Below, one piece after another: positions 56,914 through 64,000 of a DNA stretch of 64,000 bases. The notes under the pieces were generated by a model. The model saw only the letters and a list, made by a program, of their open reading frames with translations, was not told the origin of the DNA and ran no database searches. Source of the stretch: Burkholderia lata (GTDB lineage: Bacteria; Pseudomonadota; Gammaproteobacteria; Burkholderiales; Burkholderiaceae); NCBI RefSeq assembly GCF_902499335.1, contig NZ_CABVQK010000004.1, forward strand, positions 186,001 to 250,000, read 5' to 3'. Position 1 is the first letter of the stretch. Each line of letters starts with the position of its first letter. The position numbers and the translations under genes were made by a program.

Positions 56914-58359
56914 ATGCCCTTCCTCATCGACCGAGCGCGCGGCTCCCGCCGCCTGGTTCCCGCGCTCGCCGCGCTCGCGATCGCCGGCTGCGCGCCGTTC
57001 GGCTCGCAACGCCCGGCGGCGCGGATGACGCCCGTCGAGCAACTCGATGCAGGCGCCGCGATCCACGCCGCCGGCGCTGGCTCGCCGACGATCGCCGAAC
57101 GCTGGTGGACGGCGTTCGGCGATACGCAGCTGGATCGCCTCGTCGACGATGCACTGGCCGGCGCACCGACGCTGCAGGCGCAGCGCGAACGTGTCGCGCA
57201 GGCGCTCGCCGACGCCGACGTCGAAAACGCCGCGCTGCTGCCGCAACTCGGCGCGACGGTGAGCGCGGTGCCGACGCGCCTGCCCGGCAGCTACCGGACG
57301 CCACCGCCCGCGGCCGGCCACTGGCAGGTCGACGCGCAGGCGCTCCTCGGCGCATCGTGGAATCTCGACATCGCCGGCCGGCAGCACGCGCTGGCGCGCG
57401 CCGCGGCGCTGCGCGCGGACCAGCAGCGCGCGCTCGAGCACGCGGCCACCGTGTCGCTGCAGGCGGCGATCGTCGAAACCTATCTGCAGCTCGTGCTCGA
57501 ACAGCAACTCCTCGCGATCTCGCGCGATACGCTGCAGCAACACAGCTATCTGCTCCGCCTCACGTCGCAACGCGCCGACGCCGGGCTCGACATGCAGGTC
57601 GCCGTGCTCCGGGCAAGCGAACCCATTCCGCACGCGCAGGCCGACATCAACACGCATGCGGCCGCATCGGCCCGTCTGCGCCACCGGCTCGCCGCGCTCG
57701 TCGGCCGGGGGCCCGGCTACGCCGACGCGCTGACGCCCGCCGCGCCGCCCGCGGCCGAGCTGCCGATGCCGGCCGTCCTGCCCGCGGCGCTGATCGGCCG
57801 CCGGCCGGACGTGCTGGCGGCGCGCTACCAGGTCGAAGCCGAAGCGGCGAACATCGACGCGGCGCGCGCCGCGTTCTATCCGGACGTCAACCTGATGGCC
57901 TTCGCCGGCGTGCAGAGCTTCGGCTTCCGCGCGCTGTTCCACGGCAACAGCGGCACGTTCGGCGCGGGCCCCGCGATCACGCTGCCGATATTCGAGGGTG
58001 GCCGGCTGCGTGCCGGCCTGCGCGCGCAAACCGCCGCCTACAACGCCGCCGTCGCGGTGTACGACGACACCGTCGTCAACGCGCTGGCACAGGTCAGCGA
58101 CACCCTCGTCCAGATCGACACGCTCCGCCGGCAGCGCGCGCTTCAGCGCGAGGCGCTGTCGCGCGCGCAACAGACCTACACCGTCGAAACGCAGCGCTAC
58201 CGGAAAGGCATTTCCGGCTACCTCGACGTCCTGCTCGCCGAAGGCCGGCTGCTCGAGGATCGCGCATCGGTCGCCCGTGCGGACGCGTCGTTCGCGATCG
58301 AGCACGCCCGCCTGATCGCCGCGCTCGGCGGCACCACTTCCACTGGAGTCACGCAATGA
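56914..58359 (+). CDS. NodT-family efflux outer-membrane lipoprotein
   Basis: The product is 481 residues of the OprM/NodT TolC-like family. The lipobox is LAIAGC with Cys25 or so. The helical barrel segments RWWTAFGDTQLDRLVDDALA, ALLGASWNLDIAGRQHALAR and LIGRRPDVLAARYQVEAEAA are signatures. ISGYLDVLLAEGRLLEDR lies in the last coiled coil. It forms the outer-membrane channel of the pump encoded by the next two genes and ends four bases into the adaptor gene (ATGA). Confidence 0.92.
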   Translation: MPFLIDRARGSRRLVPALAALAIAGCAPFGSQRPAARMTPVEQLDAGAAIHAAGAGSPTIAERWWTAFGDTQLDRLVDDALAGAPTLQAQRERVAQALADADVENAALLPQLGATVSAVPTRLPGSYRTPPPAAGHWQVDAQALLGASWNLDIAGRQHALARAAALRADQQRALEHAATVSLQAAIVETYLQLVLEQQLLAISRDTLQQHSYLLRLTSQRADAGLDMQVAVLRASEPIPHAQADINTHAAASARLRHRLAALVGRGPGYADALTPAAPPAAELPMPAVLPAALIGRRPDVLAARYQVEAEAANIDAARAAFYPDVNLMAFAGVQSFGFRALFHGNSGTFGAGPAITLPIFEGGRLRAGLRAQTAAYNAAVAVYDDTVVNALAQVSDTLVQIDTLRRQRALQREALSRAQQTYTVETQRYRKGISGYLDVLLAEGRLLEDRASVARADASFAIEHARLIAALGGTTSTGVTQ

Positions 58360-59555
58360 ACCGTCCCGAATCCCCCGCCGCCGAGCCCTCGCTGCAACGC
58401 GCACGCCGGCGCTACTTCCGCTGGTTCTTCATCGCACTCGCCGGCGCCGCCGGCATCGGCGTCGCCGCGTGGGCCACCACGCGCGGGACCGAGACGACCG
58501 ACGATGCGTACGTATCCGGCGACGTCGTGCAGATCTCGCCGCAGATCGGCGGCACCGTCGACGCCGTGCGCGTGCAGAACGCCGACTGGGTCGGTCCGGG
58601 CGACCTGCTCTTCAGCGTCGACAAGACCGATGCGCGGCTCGCGCTGGACGAAGCGGTCGCCCAGCTCGCCCACGCGGTGCGCGAATACCGTACCGCGCAT
58701 GCGGACGCGGCGCGCGAGGAAGCGCAGATCCGGCTGCGTCGTGCCGAATTGTCCAAGGCGAATGACGATCTGCAGCGCCGGCAGAGCCTCGCGCAGGACG
58801 GCGGCGTGTCGCGCGAGGATCTTCGCCATGCGCGGGATGCGATGGACGGCGCGTCGGCCGCGCTGAACGCGCAGCAGGCCGCCTACGACGCGACGCTCGC
58901 GCACACCGACGGCACGTCGATCGACACGAACCCGCTCGTGCGCGCGGCGGCGTCCCGGGTCCGCAGCGCGGCGCTTGCGCTGCGCCGCACCGAAATACGC
59001 GCGCCGCTCGGCGGGCTCGTCACGCGCCGGGTCGTGCAGGTCGGCCAGCACGTGTCGCCGGGCACGCCGTCGATGGCGCTCGTGCCGCTCGATCACGTGT
59101 GGGTCGAGGCCAACTTCAAGGAATCGCAGCTGCGCGGCATGCGCGCCGGGCAGCCGGTCGAGCTGTTCTCGGATCTGTACGGCAGCGACGTGGTGTTCCA
59201 CGGGCGCGTCGTCGGGCTCGAAGCCGGCACGGGCGCCGCGTTCGCGGCCGTGCCGGCACAGAACGCGACCGGCAACTGGATCAAGGTCGTCCAGCGCGTG
59301 CCGGTCCGGATCGCGCTCGACCCCGCCGAGCTGCGCGCGCACCCGCTGCGCATCGGCCTGTCGATGACGGCATCGGTGCCGGTCGAACACGGCCGCGGCA
59401 CCGCATCGGCATCGCCGATCGCCCGCTCGCCCGAGGTGCGCAGGTCGGTCGACGCCACGTCGATCTACCGTGACGACGACGAAGCGGGAAATACGCTCGT
59501 CGCCGAGACGATTCGCGCGAACAGCGGCGCGCACCCGCTCGCACCGGGAGCCTGA
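58356..59555 (+). CDS. EmrA/HlyD-family membrane-fusion adaptor
   Basis: The product is 399 residues. One N-terminal membrane helix (RWFFIALAGAAGIGVAAWAT) is followed by ETTDDAYVSGDVVQISPQIG, the standard EmrA start of the lipoyl half. A coiled coil spans residues 100-180, and APLGGLVTRRVVQVGQHVSP with LVPLDHVWVEANFKESQLRG completes the lipoyl and beta-barrel parts. It bridges the MFS pump to the outer-membrane channel. Start overlaps the upstream stop. The C-terminal 40 residues are an unusual acidic extension. Confidence 0.92.
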   Translation: MNRPESPAAEPSLQRARRRYFRWFFIALAGAAGIGVAAWATTRGTETTDDAYVSGDVVQISPQIGGTVDAVRVQNADWVGPGDLLFSVDKTDARLALDEAVAQLAHAVREYRTAHADAAREEAQIRLRRAELSKANDDLQRRQSLAQDGGVSREDLRHARDAMDGASAALNAQQAAYDATLAHTDGTSIDTNPLVRAAASRVRSAALALRRTEIRAPLGGLVTRRVVQVGQHVSPGTPSMALVPLDHVWVEANFKESQLRGMRAGQPVELFSDLYGSDVVFHGRVVGLEAGTGAAFAAVPAQNATGNWIKVVQRVPVRIALDPAELRAHPLRIGLSMTASVPVEHGRGTASASPIARSPEVRRSVDATSIYRDDDEAGNTLVAETIRANSGAHPLAPGA

Positions 59556-59557
59556 CG

Positions 59558-61096
59558 ATGCGCTTTTTCGCCCGGAACGCGGCGCCGAAACTGCCGCTGG
59601 AGCCGCTCGCCGGCATGCCGCTGGCGCTCGTCGCGATCGCGGTCAGCGTCGCGAACTTCATGCAGACGCTCGACCTGACGATCGCGAACGTCGCCGTCCC
59701 GACCATCGCGGGCGATCTCGGCGTCGCGCCCGACATGGGCACCTGGATGCTGACCTCGTTCGCGACGCCGCTCGCGATCACGCTGCCGCTCACCGGCTGG
59801 CTCACGCAGCGCTTCGGCCAGGTGCGGTTGTTCCGCCTGTCGGTACTGCTCTTCGTGCTCACGTCGGTCCTGTGCGGGATGGCGCCGAACTTCGAGTCGC
59901 TGCTGCTGTTTCGCGCGCTTCAGGGCGCCGCGTCGGGCCCGATCACCGCGCTGTCCCAGGCGCTGCTGATGGCGGTGTTCCCGTCGACGCGCCGCCACGT
60001 CGCGCTGGCCGTGTGGCAGACCACGACGTTCGTCGCACCGGTGCTCGGACCGATCGCCGGCGGCTGGATCACCGACAACCTGAGCTGGCCGTACATCTTC
60101 TACGTGAACATACCGCCGGGCCTGCTCGTGCTGGGTGTACTCGCGCGGCTGCTGGCGGGACGCGACAACGCGACGCGGCGCCTGCCGGTCGACGTCGTCG
60201 GGCTGCTGCTGCTCACCGCCGCGTTCGGTTCGTTCCAGCTGCTGCTCGATCGCGGACAGAACCTCGACTGGTTTGCCTCCGGCGAAATTCGCGGGCTGGC
60301 GGTCGTGGCGGTCGTGTCGTTCATCGCGCTGATCATCTGGGAGCTGACCGACGACCATCCGATCGTCGACCTGCGGCTGTTCGCGGACCGCAACTTCTCG
60401 ACGAGCACGCTCGCGATCACGGTCGGCTTCGGGCTCTACTTCGGTGCGCTGGTGCTCGTGCCGCTGTGGTTGCAGACCCAGCAGGGCTACACGGCCACCT
60501 GGGCCGGCATCGCCACCGCGCCGCTCGGCGTCGCGGGGATCGTGATCGCACCGCTGCTCGGCCGCTTCCAGGGCCGCACCGACCCGCGCCTGCTCGCGAC
60601 CGTCGCACTCGTCGGCTGGGGCGCCGCATCGTTTTGGCGCATGCATTTCAACACCGACGTGACCCTCGGCGACATCGCCGCCAATTCGCTGCTGATGGGC
60701 GCCGCCACCGCGTTCTTCATCACGCCGCTCGTGTCGCTTTCGCTCGCCGGGCTGCCCCGCGAGCGGCTGCCCGCGGCATCCGGGCTGCAGAACGCGCTGC
60801 GACGGATCGGCACCAGCGTCGCGACCTCGGTCGCGCCGACTTACTTCGAGCGCCGCTCCCGCGTGCACAACACCTATCTCGTCGACCACATCACACCGTA
60901 CGATTTCGCGTCCGGCGACTGGTTCGCGCGGCTCGATCACGCGGGACTGTCGCCGTCCGGTGCGCTTGCATCGGTCGCACATTCGATCGACGTCGAAGCG
61001 CACATGCTCGCGCTGAACGACTTTTCGTTCGGCTGCCTGCTGCTGTTCGGCGCGACACTGCTGACGGTCTGGTCGATCCGCTACCGCCACGCGTGA
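59558..61096 (+). CDS. EmrB-family MFS drug exporter
   Basis: The product is 512 residues with 14 predicted membrane helices (DHA2). ANFMQTLDLTIANVAVPTIA opens TM1, GWLTQRFGQVRLFRLSVLLF is motif A, and APVLGPIAGGWITDNLSWPY is motif C. The ATG has GGGAG seven bases upstream and follows the adaptor gene by two bases. With the NodT and EmrA proteins it would form a three-part pump across both membranes. Its place beside the biosynthetic genes suggests it exports their product and gives self-resistance. Confidence 0.93.
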   Translation: MRFFARNAAPKLPLEPLAGMPLALVAIAVSVANFMQTLDLTIANVAVPTIAGDLGVAPDMGTWMLTSFATPLAITLPLTGWLTQRFGQVRLFRLSVLLFVLTSVLCGMAPNFESLLLFRALQGAASGPITALSQALLMAVFPSTRRHVALAVWQTTTFVAPVLGPIAGGWITDNLSWPYIFYVNIPPGLLVLGVLARLLAGRDNATRRLPVDVVGLLLLTAAFGSFQLLLDRGQNLDWFASGEIRGLAVVAVVSFIALIIWELTDDHPIVDLRLFADRNFSTSTLAITVGFGLYFGALVLVPLWLQTQQGYTATWAGIATAPLGVAGIVIAPLLGRFQGRTDPRLLATVALVGWGAASFWRMHFNTDVTLGDIAANSLLMGAATAFFITPLVSLSLAGLPRERLPAASGLQNALRRIGTSVATSVAPTYFERRSRVHNTYLVDHITPYDFASGDWFARLDHAGLSPSGALASVAHSIDVEAHMLALNDFSFGCLLLFGATLLTVWSIRYRHA

Positions 61097-61100
61097 TGCA

Positions 61101-61127
61101 CGCGCCACGGCCGGCGGCCGTGGCGCG
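61101..61127 (+). terminator. Terminator hairpin of the efflux operon
   Basis: CGCGCCACGGCC and GGCCGTGGCGCG form a perfect 12-base stem with a GGC loop four bases after the EmrB-like stop, followed by CACCTTCTG. Confidence 0.65.
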
Positions 61128-61155
61128 CACCTTCTGCGATACGTACGGCTCCGGC

Positions 61156-61281
61156 GACTTCGACTTCGACTTCGACTTCGACTTCGACTTCGACTTCGAC
61201 TTCGACTTCGACTTCGACTTCGACTTCGACTTCGGCTTCGACTTCGACTTCGACTTCGGCTTCGGCTTCGGCTTCGACTTC
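61156..61281. repeat. Hexanucleotide tandem repeat, 21 units of GACTTC/GGCTTC
   Basis: Counting from 61156 there are 13 GACTTC, one GGCTTC, three GACTTC, three GGCTTC and one GACTTC, 126 bases without interruption. The variants cluster at the right end, as expected for slippage growth from the left. It lies between two convergent operons and after the efflux terminator. All frames through it are open as dipeptide repeats (Phe-Asp, Ser-Arg/Lys, Glu-Val), but none has a start signal. Confidence 0.95.
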
Positions 61282-61570
61282 GGTGCACGCGCGCCGCAAC
61301 CGCAGCGACGTTCGATCACGACAGCGCATTGACACACCTCCCGCACCGTCAAGCGTGCCCTCACATGCGCAACCTCTGCGTACACCGGGCAACGGCATGG
61401 GCGAAACCGCGCGGGGGGAAAATCCGAAACCCGCCACACCCGGCTGAAGCGACCGACCGGGTAGCCGGCCCGCCGGTAAGCAGCGCGGGTATCCGCCGAA
61501 TCGAATCGCATCGCATCGCCATCACCGACGAACCGAAACCGCCCGCCCCGCCCGACTGCACCCCTGAACG
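61282..61570. other. Gene-free stretch between the repeat and the dioxygenase terminator
   Basis: No supported gene on either strand. It is the space between the ends of two convergent operons. Confidence 0.4.
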
Positions 61571-61611
61571 AAAAAAGGGGCTCCACGCCGGACGACCCGG
61601 CGCGGAGCCCC
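61571..61611 (-). terminator. Rho-independent terminator of the Rieske dioxygenase operon
   Basis: On the minus strand GGGGCTCC pairs with GGAGCCCC and, after one mismatch, six further base pairs (CGCCGG / CCGGCG) close the stem. TTTTTTCG follows. It begins 15 bases after the DUF1330 stop. This is the best-formed terminator in the window. Confidence 0.9.
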
Positions 61612-61625
61612 TCGACCTTCACCGC

Positions 61626-61937
61626 TTAACGCGGATCGCTGGCGACCGGCACGTATCCTTCGGCGAGGATACCGGTCGTCCGGGCGGCCGGCTCGCGCAG
61701 CAGCTTCGCCGCCTGATAGCCCTCGGACCGATACCACGCGCGGGCGCGCTCCGCCGACTCGAATTCGAGCACGACGACGCGCTTCGGCGACCATTCTCCT
61801 TCCAGCGTTTCGACTTCGACGCCGCGCACCAGGAAGCGTCCGCCGTACTCGGCCACCGTCGGCGCGCCGAGCCGGCGGTACGCCTGGTATGCCTCGACGT
61901 CGTGAATGTCGATATCGAACACCACGTATGCGCTCAT
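61626..61937 (-). CDS. DUF1330 protein
   Basis: The product is 103 residues, a single DUF1330 domain of the dimeric alpha+beta barrel fold: [40 protein letters not shown] and [20 protein letters not shown]. No enzymatic role is firmly established. The ATG overlaps the stop of the ferredoxin gene (ATGA). It is the last gene of the dioxygenase operon, where a reductase gene might have been expected. Confidence 0.9.
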   Translation of the reverse strand: MSAYVVFDIDIHDVEAYQAYRRLGAPTVAEYGGRFLVRGVEVETLEGEWSPKRVVVLEFESAERARAWYRSEGYQAAKLLREPAARTTGILAEGYVPVASDPR

Positions 61938-62284
61938 GACTGCGCCTCCGCCGGCGCCGCCGCATCGGCCGCCGCAAGCTGCACGAACACGCGGCCGTTC
62001 TCGATCTTCACCGGATAGGTACGCACGCACGTCGTCAGCGGCGCGCACAGCGCAATGCCGGTCCGCACGCTGAAGCGCCCCTGATGCAGCGGGCACTCGA
62101 TCTCGTCGTCGAGCAGGAAACCGTCGCTCAGCCGCGCGTCGCCGTGCGTGCACTGGTTCTCGGTCGCGAAGATCTCGTCGCCGACCGCATACAGCGCGAT
62201 GTCGCGGCCGCCCACCCAGACGCCGAGCAATCCGTCGGTCCGCACCGCTTCCGGCGCGACCGCGTCGATCCAATTCGTAGTCAC
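61934..62284 (-). CDS. Rieske ferredoxin of the ring-hydroxylating dioxygenase
   Basis: The product is 116 residues from GTG at 62284; another GTG nine bases upstream is possible. The Rieske 2Fe-2S ligands are CTHGD and, 17 residues later, CPLHQG. It passes electrons from a reductase to the terminal oxygenase. It follows the small-subunit gene by 14 bases and overlaps the DUF1330 gene. Confidence 0.9.
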   Translation of the reverse strand: MTTNWIDAVAPEAVRTDGLLGVWVGGRDIALYAVGDEIFATENQCTHGDARLSDGFLLDDEIECPLHQGRFSVRTGIALCAPLTTCVRTYPVKIENGRVFVQLAAADAAAPAEAQS

Positions 62285-62298
62285 TTTCGGCACCTCGC

Positions 62299-62826
62299 TC
62301 AAACCGGGAAAATCAGCGAGTTCGGAATCATCTCGCTGTCGTAGACGCAGATGCGCGACTCGAAACGCAGCCCCTGCGGCGTACGCACGATGCGGTCCAG
62401 GTAGCGCCCGGTGTTGTAGACGTCGCTCATCTGCTCGGTCTTCGTGCGCAGCACCGCGTAGTTCGTCTCCGCCTCGATCACCGTGTCGTCGAGATACGTG
62501 ACGAGCGGCAGCCCGATCACGTGGCGCTGATAGTACGGATCGAAGAACAGCGTCTCCTTGATCCCGTAGACGCGATCCTTCAGCATGCCCTTGCTCTCGA
62601 AGTCCATCACCGCGAGCGGCAGGTTGCGCTCGTGGTTCTCGCGCGGCACTACCGTGTACCGGCATTGCTCGACGAAGAATTCCGGCCACGCGTCCCAGTC
62701 GCCGCTGTCGAGCACGGCCGCATACCGCGCATTGAGCTGGACGAGCGCATAGAAATCCTCGAAGCTCGCGCTGCCCAGGTGCGGCTCGGCGGCCGGCCGG
62801 CCCGTTCGTGTCGTGATCGTGCTCAT
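62299..62826 (-). CDS. Ring-hydroxylating dioxygenase small (beta) subunit
   Basis: The product is 175 residues with the SnoaL/NTF2-like fold of the beta subunits. [20 protein letters not shown] and [20 protein letters not shown] are the typical N-terminal segments, with [20 protein letters not shown] in the middle. It has structural rather than catalytic function in the alpha3beta3 oxygenase. It directly abuts the large-subunit gene (stop at 62827, start at 62826). Confidence 0.9.
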   Translation of the reverse strand: MSTITTRTGRPAAEPHLGSASFEDFYALVQLNARYAAVLDSGDWDAWPEFFVEQCRYTVVPRENHERNLPLAVMDFESKGMLKDRVYGIKETLFFDPYYQRHVIGLPLVTYLDDTVIEAETNYAVLRTKTEQMSDVYNTGRYLDRIVRTPQGLRFESRICVYDSEMIPNSLIFPV

Positions 62827-64000
62827 TCAGGCCTCCATCACTTGGCGCCAGTACTGGTACATGCCGCGCACCAGCGTTTCACTGACCATATGGTCGGTTT
62901 GCTCGTCGATCTGCCGGCCGCCGAGTTCGTTGTAGACGTTGCCGTGCTGGATCTGCTCGAAGCTCTGCTGCACGCATTCGATGACCTCGCCATCGTCCGC
63001 CGACACGAAACCGGCCGGCCCGAACAGATTGGCCTGGCGCAGACGGCGCCGCGTCATCTCTTCGGTGTCGGTCTCGAAGCCGAAATGCGTCCATACGTAG
63101 TCGAACACGCCCGGGCTGATCGGCCGGATGCGCCGCGTCGACAGCGCATTGACCTGCTGCTGGATGATGACGCTCGGCATCAGCGTGAGCATCACGACGG
63201 TCGGATCGCCCCACCACGGTTCGTGCACGACATCGAGGAAGCGGTCGTCGTTCAGCGTCATGCGCTCCTTGAAGCTCGTCACGTTGTGGGTCACCTCGCC
63301 GCCGCCGCCGCCGCTGCGGATCGACACCATCGCACCGTGCCGGTGATGCTCGTCGGTCACGAGCTTCGCGGGATTGTCCGCGCGCCACAGGCCGAAATTG
63401 ACGAACCAGGTATGCAGCAGCCCCGCGTGATACGGATCCTTGATGTTCTCGACCATCAGTTTCCAATTGCTCGGCACGCGCTGCCGCGTGTAGCCGAGCA
63501 CGGTCAGCTTCGGGCCATGGAACAGGCGATCGTAGTAAGGCAGGATGCGCGGCCCGAGGAAATCCTCGAACGATTCGACATTCTCGTCGAACGACGCGAA
63601 CACCGCGCCGCCGCGCGTCGACACGCGCAGGCGCCGCAACGCGTGCTTGCCCGGATCGAAATCCGCCGGCATGCCGCCGTTGATCGTGCCGCCCTGACGC
63701 ACGCCGCGCCGGAACGGCACGCCGATCAGGTTGCCCTTCAGGTCGTAGTTCCACTGGTGATACGGGCAGTGGAAATCCTTTGCTTTCCCCGAGCGTTCCC
63801 GGCAAAACTGCATGCCGCGGTGCGCGCACGCATTTTCGAAGACGACGACTTCACCGTCCTCCGTGCGCGTCATCACGACGGAACGCTCGCCGACTTCCGT
63901 GCGCTGGAAATCGCCGGGAGACGGCACTTCGGCTTCGAGGCCGATGTAGCACCAGTGATTCGCGTAGAACAGGCGCTCGAGTTCGCGCTGATACAGCGCT
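62827..64000 (-). CDS. Ring-hydroxylating dioxygenase large (alpha) subunit, 5' end outside window
   Basis: The frame is open to the right edge, where it reads [20 protein letters not shown] before the Rieske domain, so the first few residues are missing. The Rieske cluster ligands are CAHRG and CPYHQW. The mononuclear iron site is [10 protein letters not shown], which fits D-x2-H-x4-H. The sequence recalls anthranilate 1,2-dioxygenase of the Burkholderia AndAc type, whose subunit order (large, small, ferredoxin) is the same. Substrate assignment is tentative; salicylate- or other benzoate-type substrates are alternatives. Confidence 0.88.
   Translation of the reverse strand, partial: ALYQRELERLFYANHWCYIGLEAEVPSPGDFQRTEVGERSVVMTRTEDGEVVVFENACAHRGMQFCRERSGKAKDFHCPYHQWNYDLKGNLIGVPFRRGVRQGGTINGGMPADFDPGKHALRRLRVSTRGGAVFASFDENVESFEDFLGPRILPYYDRLFHGPKLTVLGYTRQRVPSNWKLMVENIKDPYHAGLLHTWFVNFGLWRADNPAKLVTDEHHRHGAMVSIRSGGGGGEVTHNVTSFKERMTLNDDRFLDVVHEPWWGDPTVVMLTLMPSVIIQQQVNALSTRRIRPISPGVFDYVWTHFGFETDTEEMTRRRLRQANLFGPAGFVSADDGEVIECVQQSFEQIQHGNVYNELGGRQIDEQTDHMVSETLVRGMYQYWRQVMEA

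Noticed and set aside
61156..61281. CRISPR array
   Set aside because: Units are six bases and contiguous, with no spacers and no cas genes.
59465..61332. Long frames reading through the hexamer repeat as Phe-Asp, Ser-Arg or Glu-Val dipeptide proteins
   Set aside because: The repeat is stop-free in all frames by composition. The flanking parts are shadows of the MFS gene, and no start signal or codon bias supports them.
1..64000. tRNA, rRNA, insertion sequence or prophage genes
   Set aside because: I scanned for tRNA-like cloverleaf ends, transposase motifs and phage structural genes and saw none. A tRNA search program would be decisive.

Overview
This is a 64 kb window of very GC-rich DNA with dense, strongly GC3-biased genes. 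Gene content and style (Bcc-like carbohydrate porin, MocR, GNAT and LysR genes, a PuuABR-type operon, an AndA-like Rieske dioxygenase) point to Burkholderia, most likely the Burkholderia cepacia complex and probably a secondary replicon. I see no rRNA, tRNA, insertion sequence, prophage or CRISPR array. Most of the window is single-gene transport and metabolism loci with a local regulator. The marks of gene flux are a YefM/YoeB toxin-antitoxin module beside a deletion scar, and one hexanucleotide repeat tract.

Layout. 1-7.7 kb: an NRAMP-family metal transporter (runs off the left edge) with two short upstream ORFs, an OprB porin with a small membrane protein before it, a periplasmic trehalase and a TetR regulator with a perfect palindromic operator. 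7.2-16 kb: an unknown gene translationally coupled to an MFS exporter, a YcaQ-type DNA glycosylase, DUF1653 and GNAT proteins, YefM/YoeB, two truncated gene remnants, a HAD phosphatase and a DUF4142 protein. 15.1-21.9 kb: LysR/LysA (lysine), then a cystine-type ABC importer with cystathionine beta-lyase. 22-28.3 kb: three regulator/target pairs or pathway units: WYL regulator with a VOC protein, MocR regulator with an EamA exporter, and a two-gene nicotinamide-to-NAD salvage operon (nadV-nadM).

31.4-38.2 kb holds a divergent cluster: DUF350 membrane protein, SPFH/SHOCT protein, double-DUF4178 zinc-ribbon protein, a 49-residue membrane peptide and SpeD on one side; a membrane-anchored spermidine-synthase-like protein and an exported FAD oxidoreductase on the other. 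It looks like a membrane-stress system tied to aminopropyl (polyamine) chemistry, and its substrate is unknown.

41.8-51 kb: an FAD monooxygenase, a periplasmic molybdenum hydroxylase with a triheme cytochrome c, and a glutamylpolyamine (puu-like) catabolic operon with its own regulator and a striking operator. 51.8-61.1 kb is the strongest candidate for a specialised-metabolite system: acyl-CoA-dehydrogenase-like flavoprotein, FlK-type hotdog thioesterase, nitronate-monooxygenase-like flavoprotein, a private chorismate mutase/prephenate dehydratase with a degenerate allosteric domain, a shrunken DAHP-synthase relative, a private shikimate kinase, then a three-part export pump. The content resembles what I remember of troponoid (tropolone / 7-hydroxytropolone) clusters, in which extra shikimate flux to phenylpyruvate feeds a phenylacetyl-CoA catabolic shunt product. 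The window ends in a Rieske ring-hydroxylating dioxygenase operon on the minus strand.

Boundaries and products come from reading the sequence. Family assignments rest on recognised motifs and memory, with no database search.
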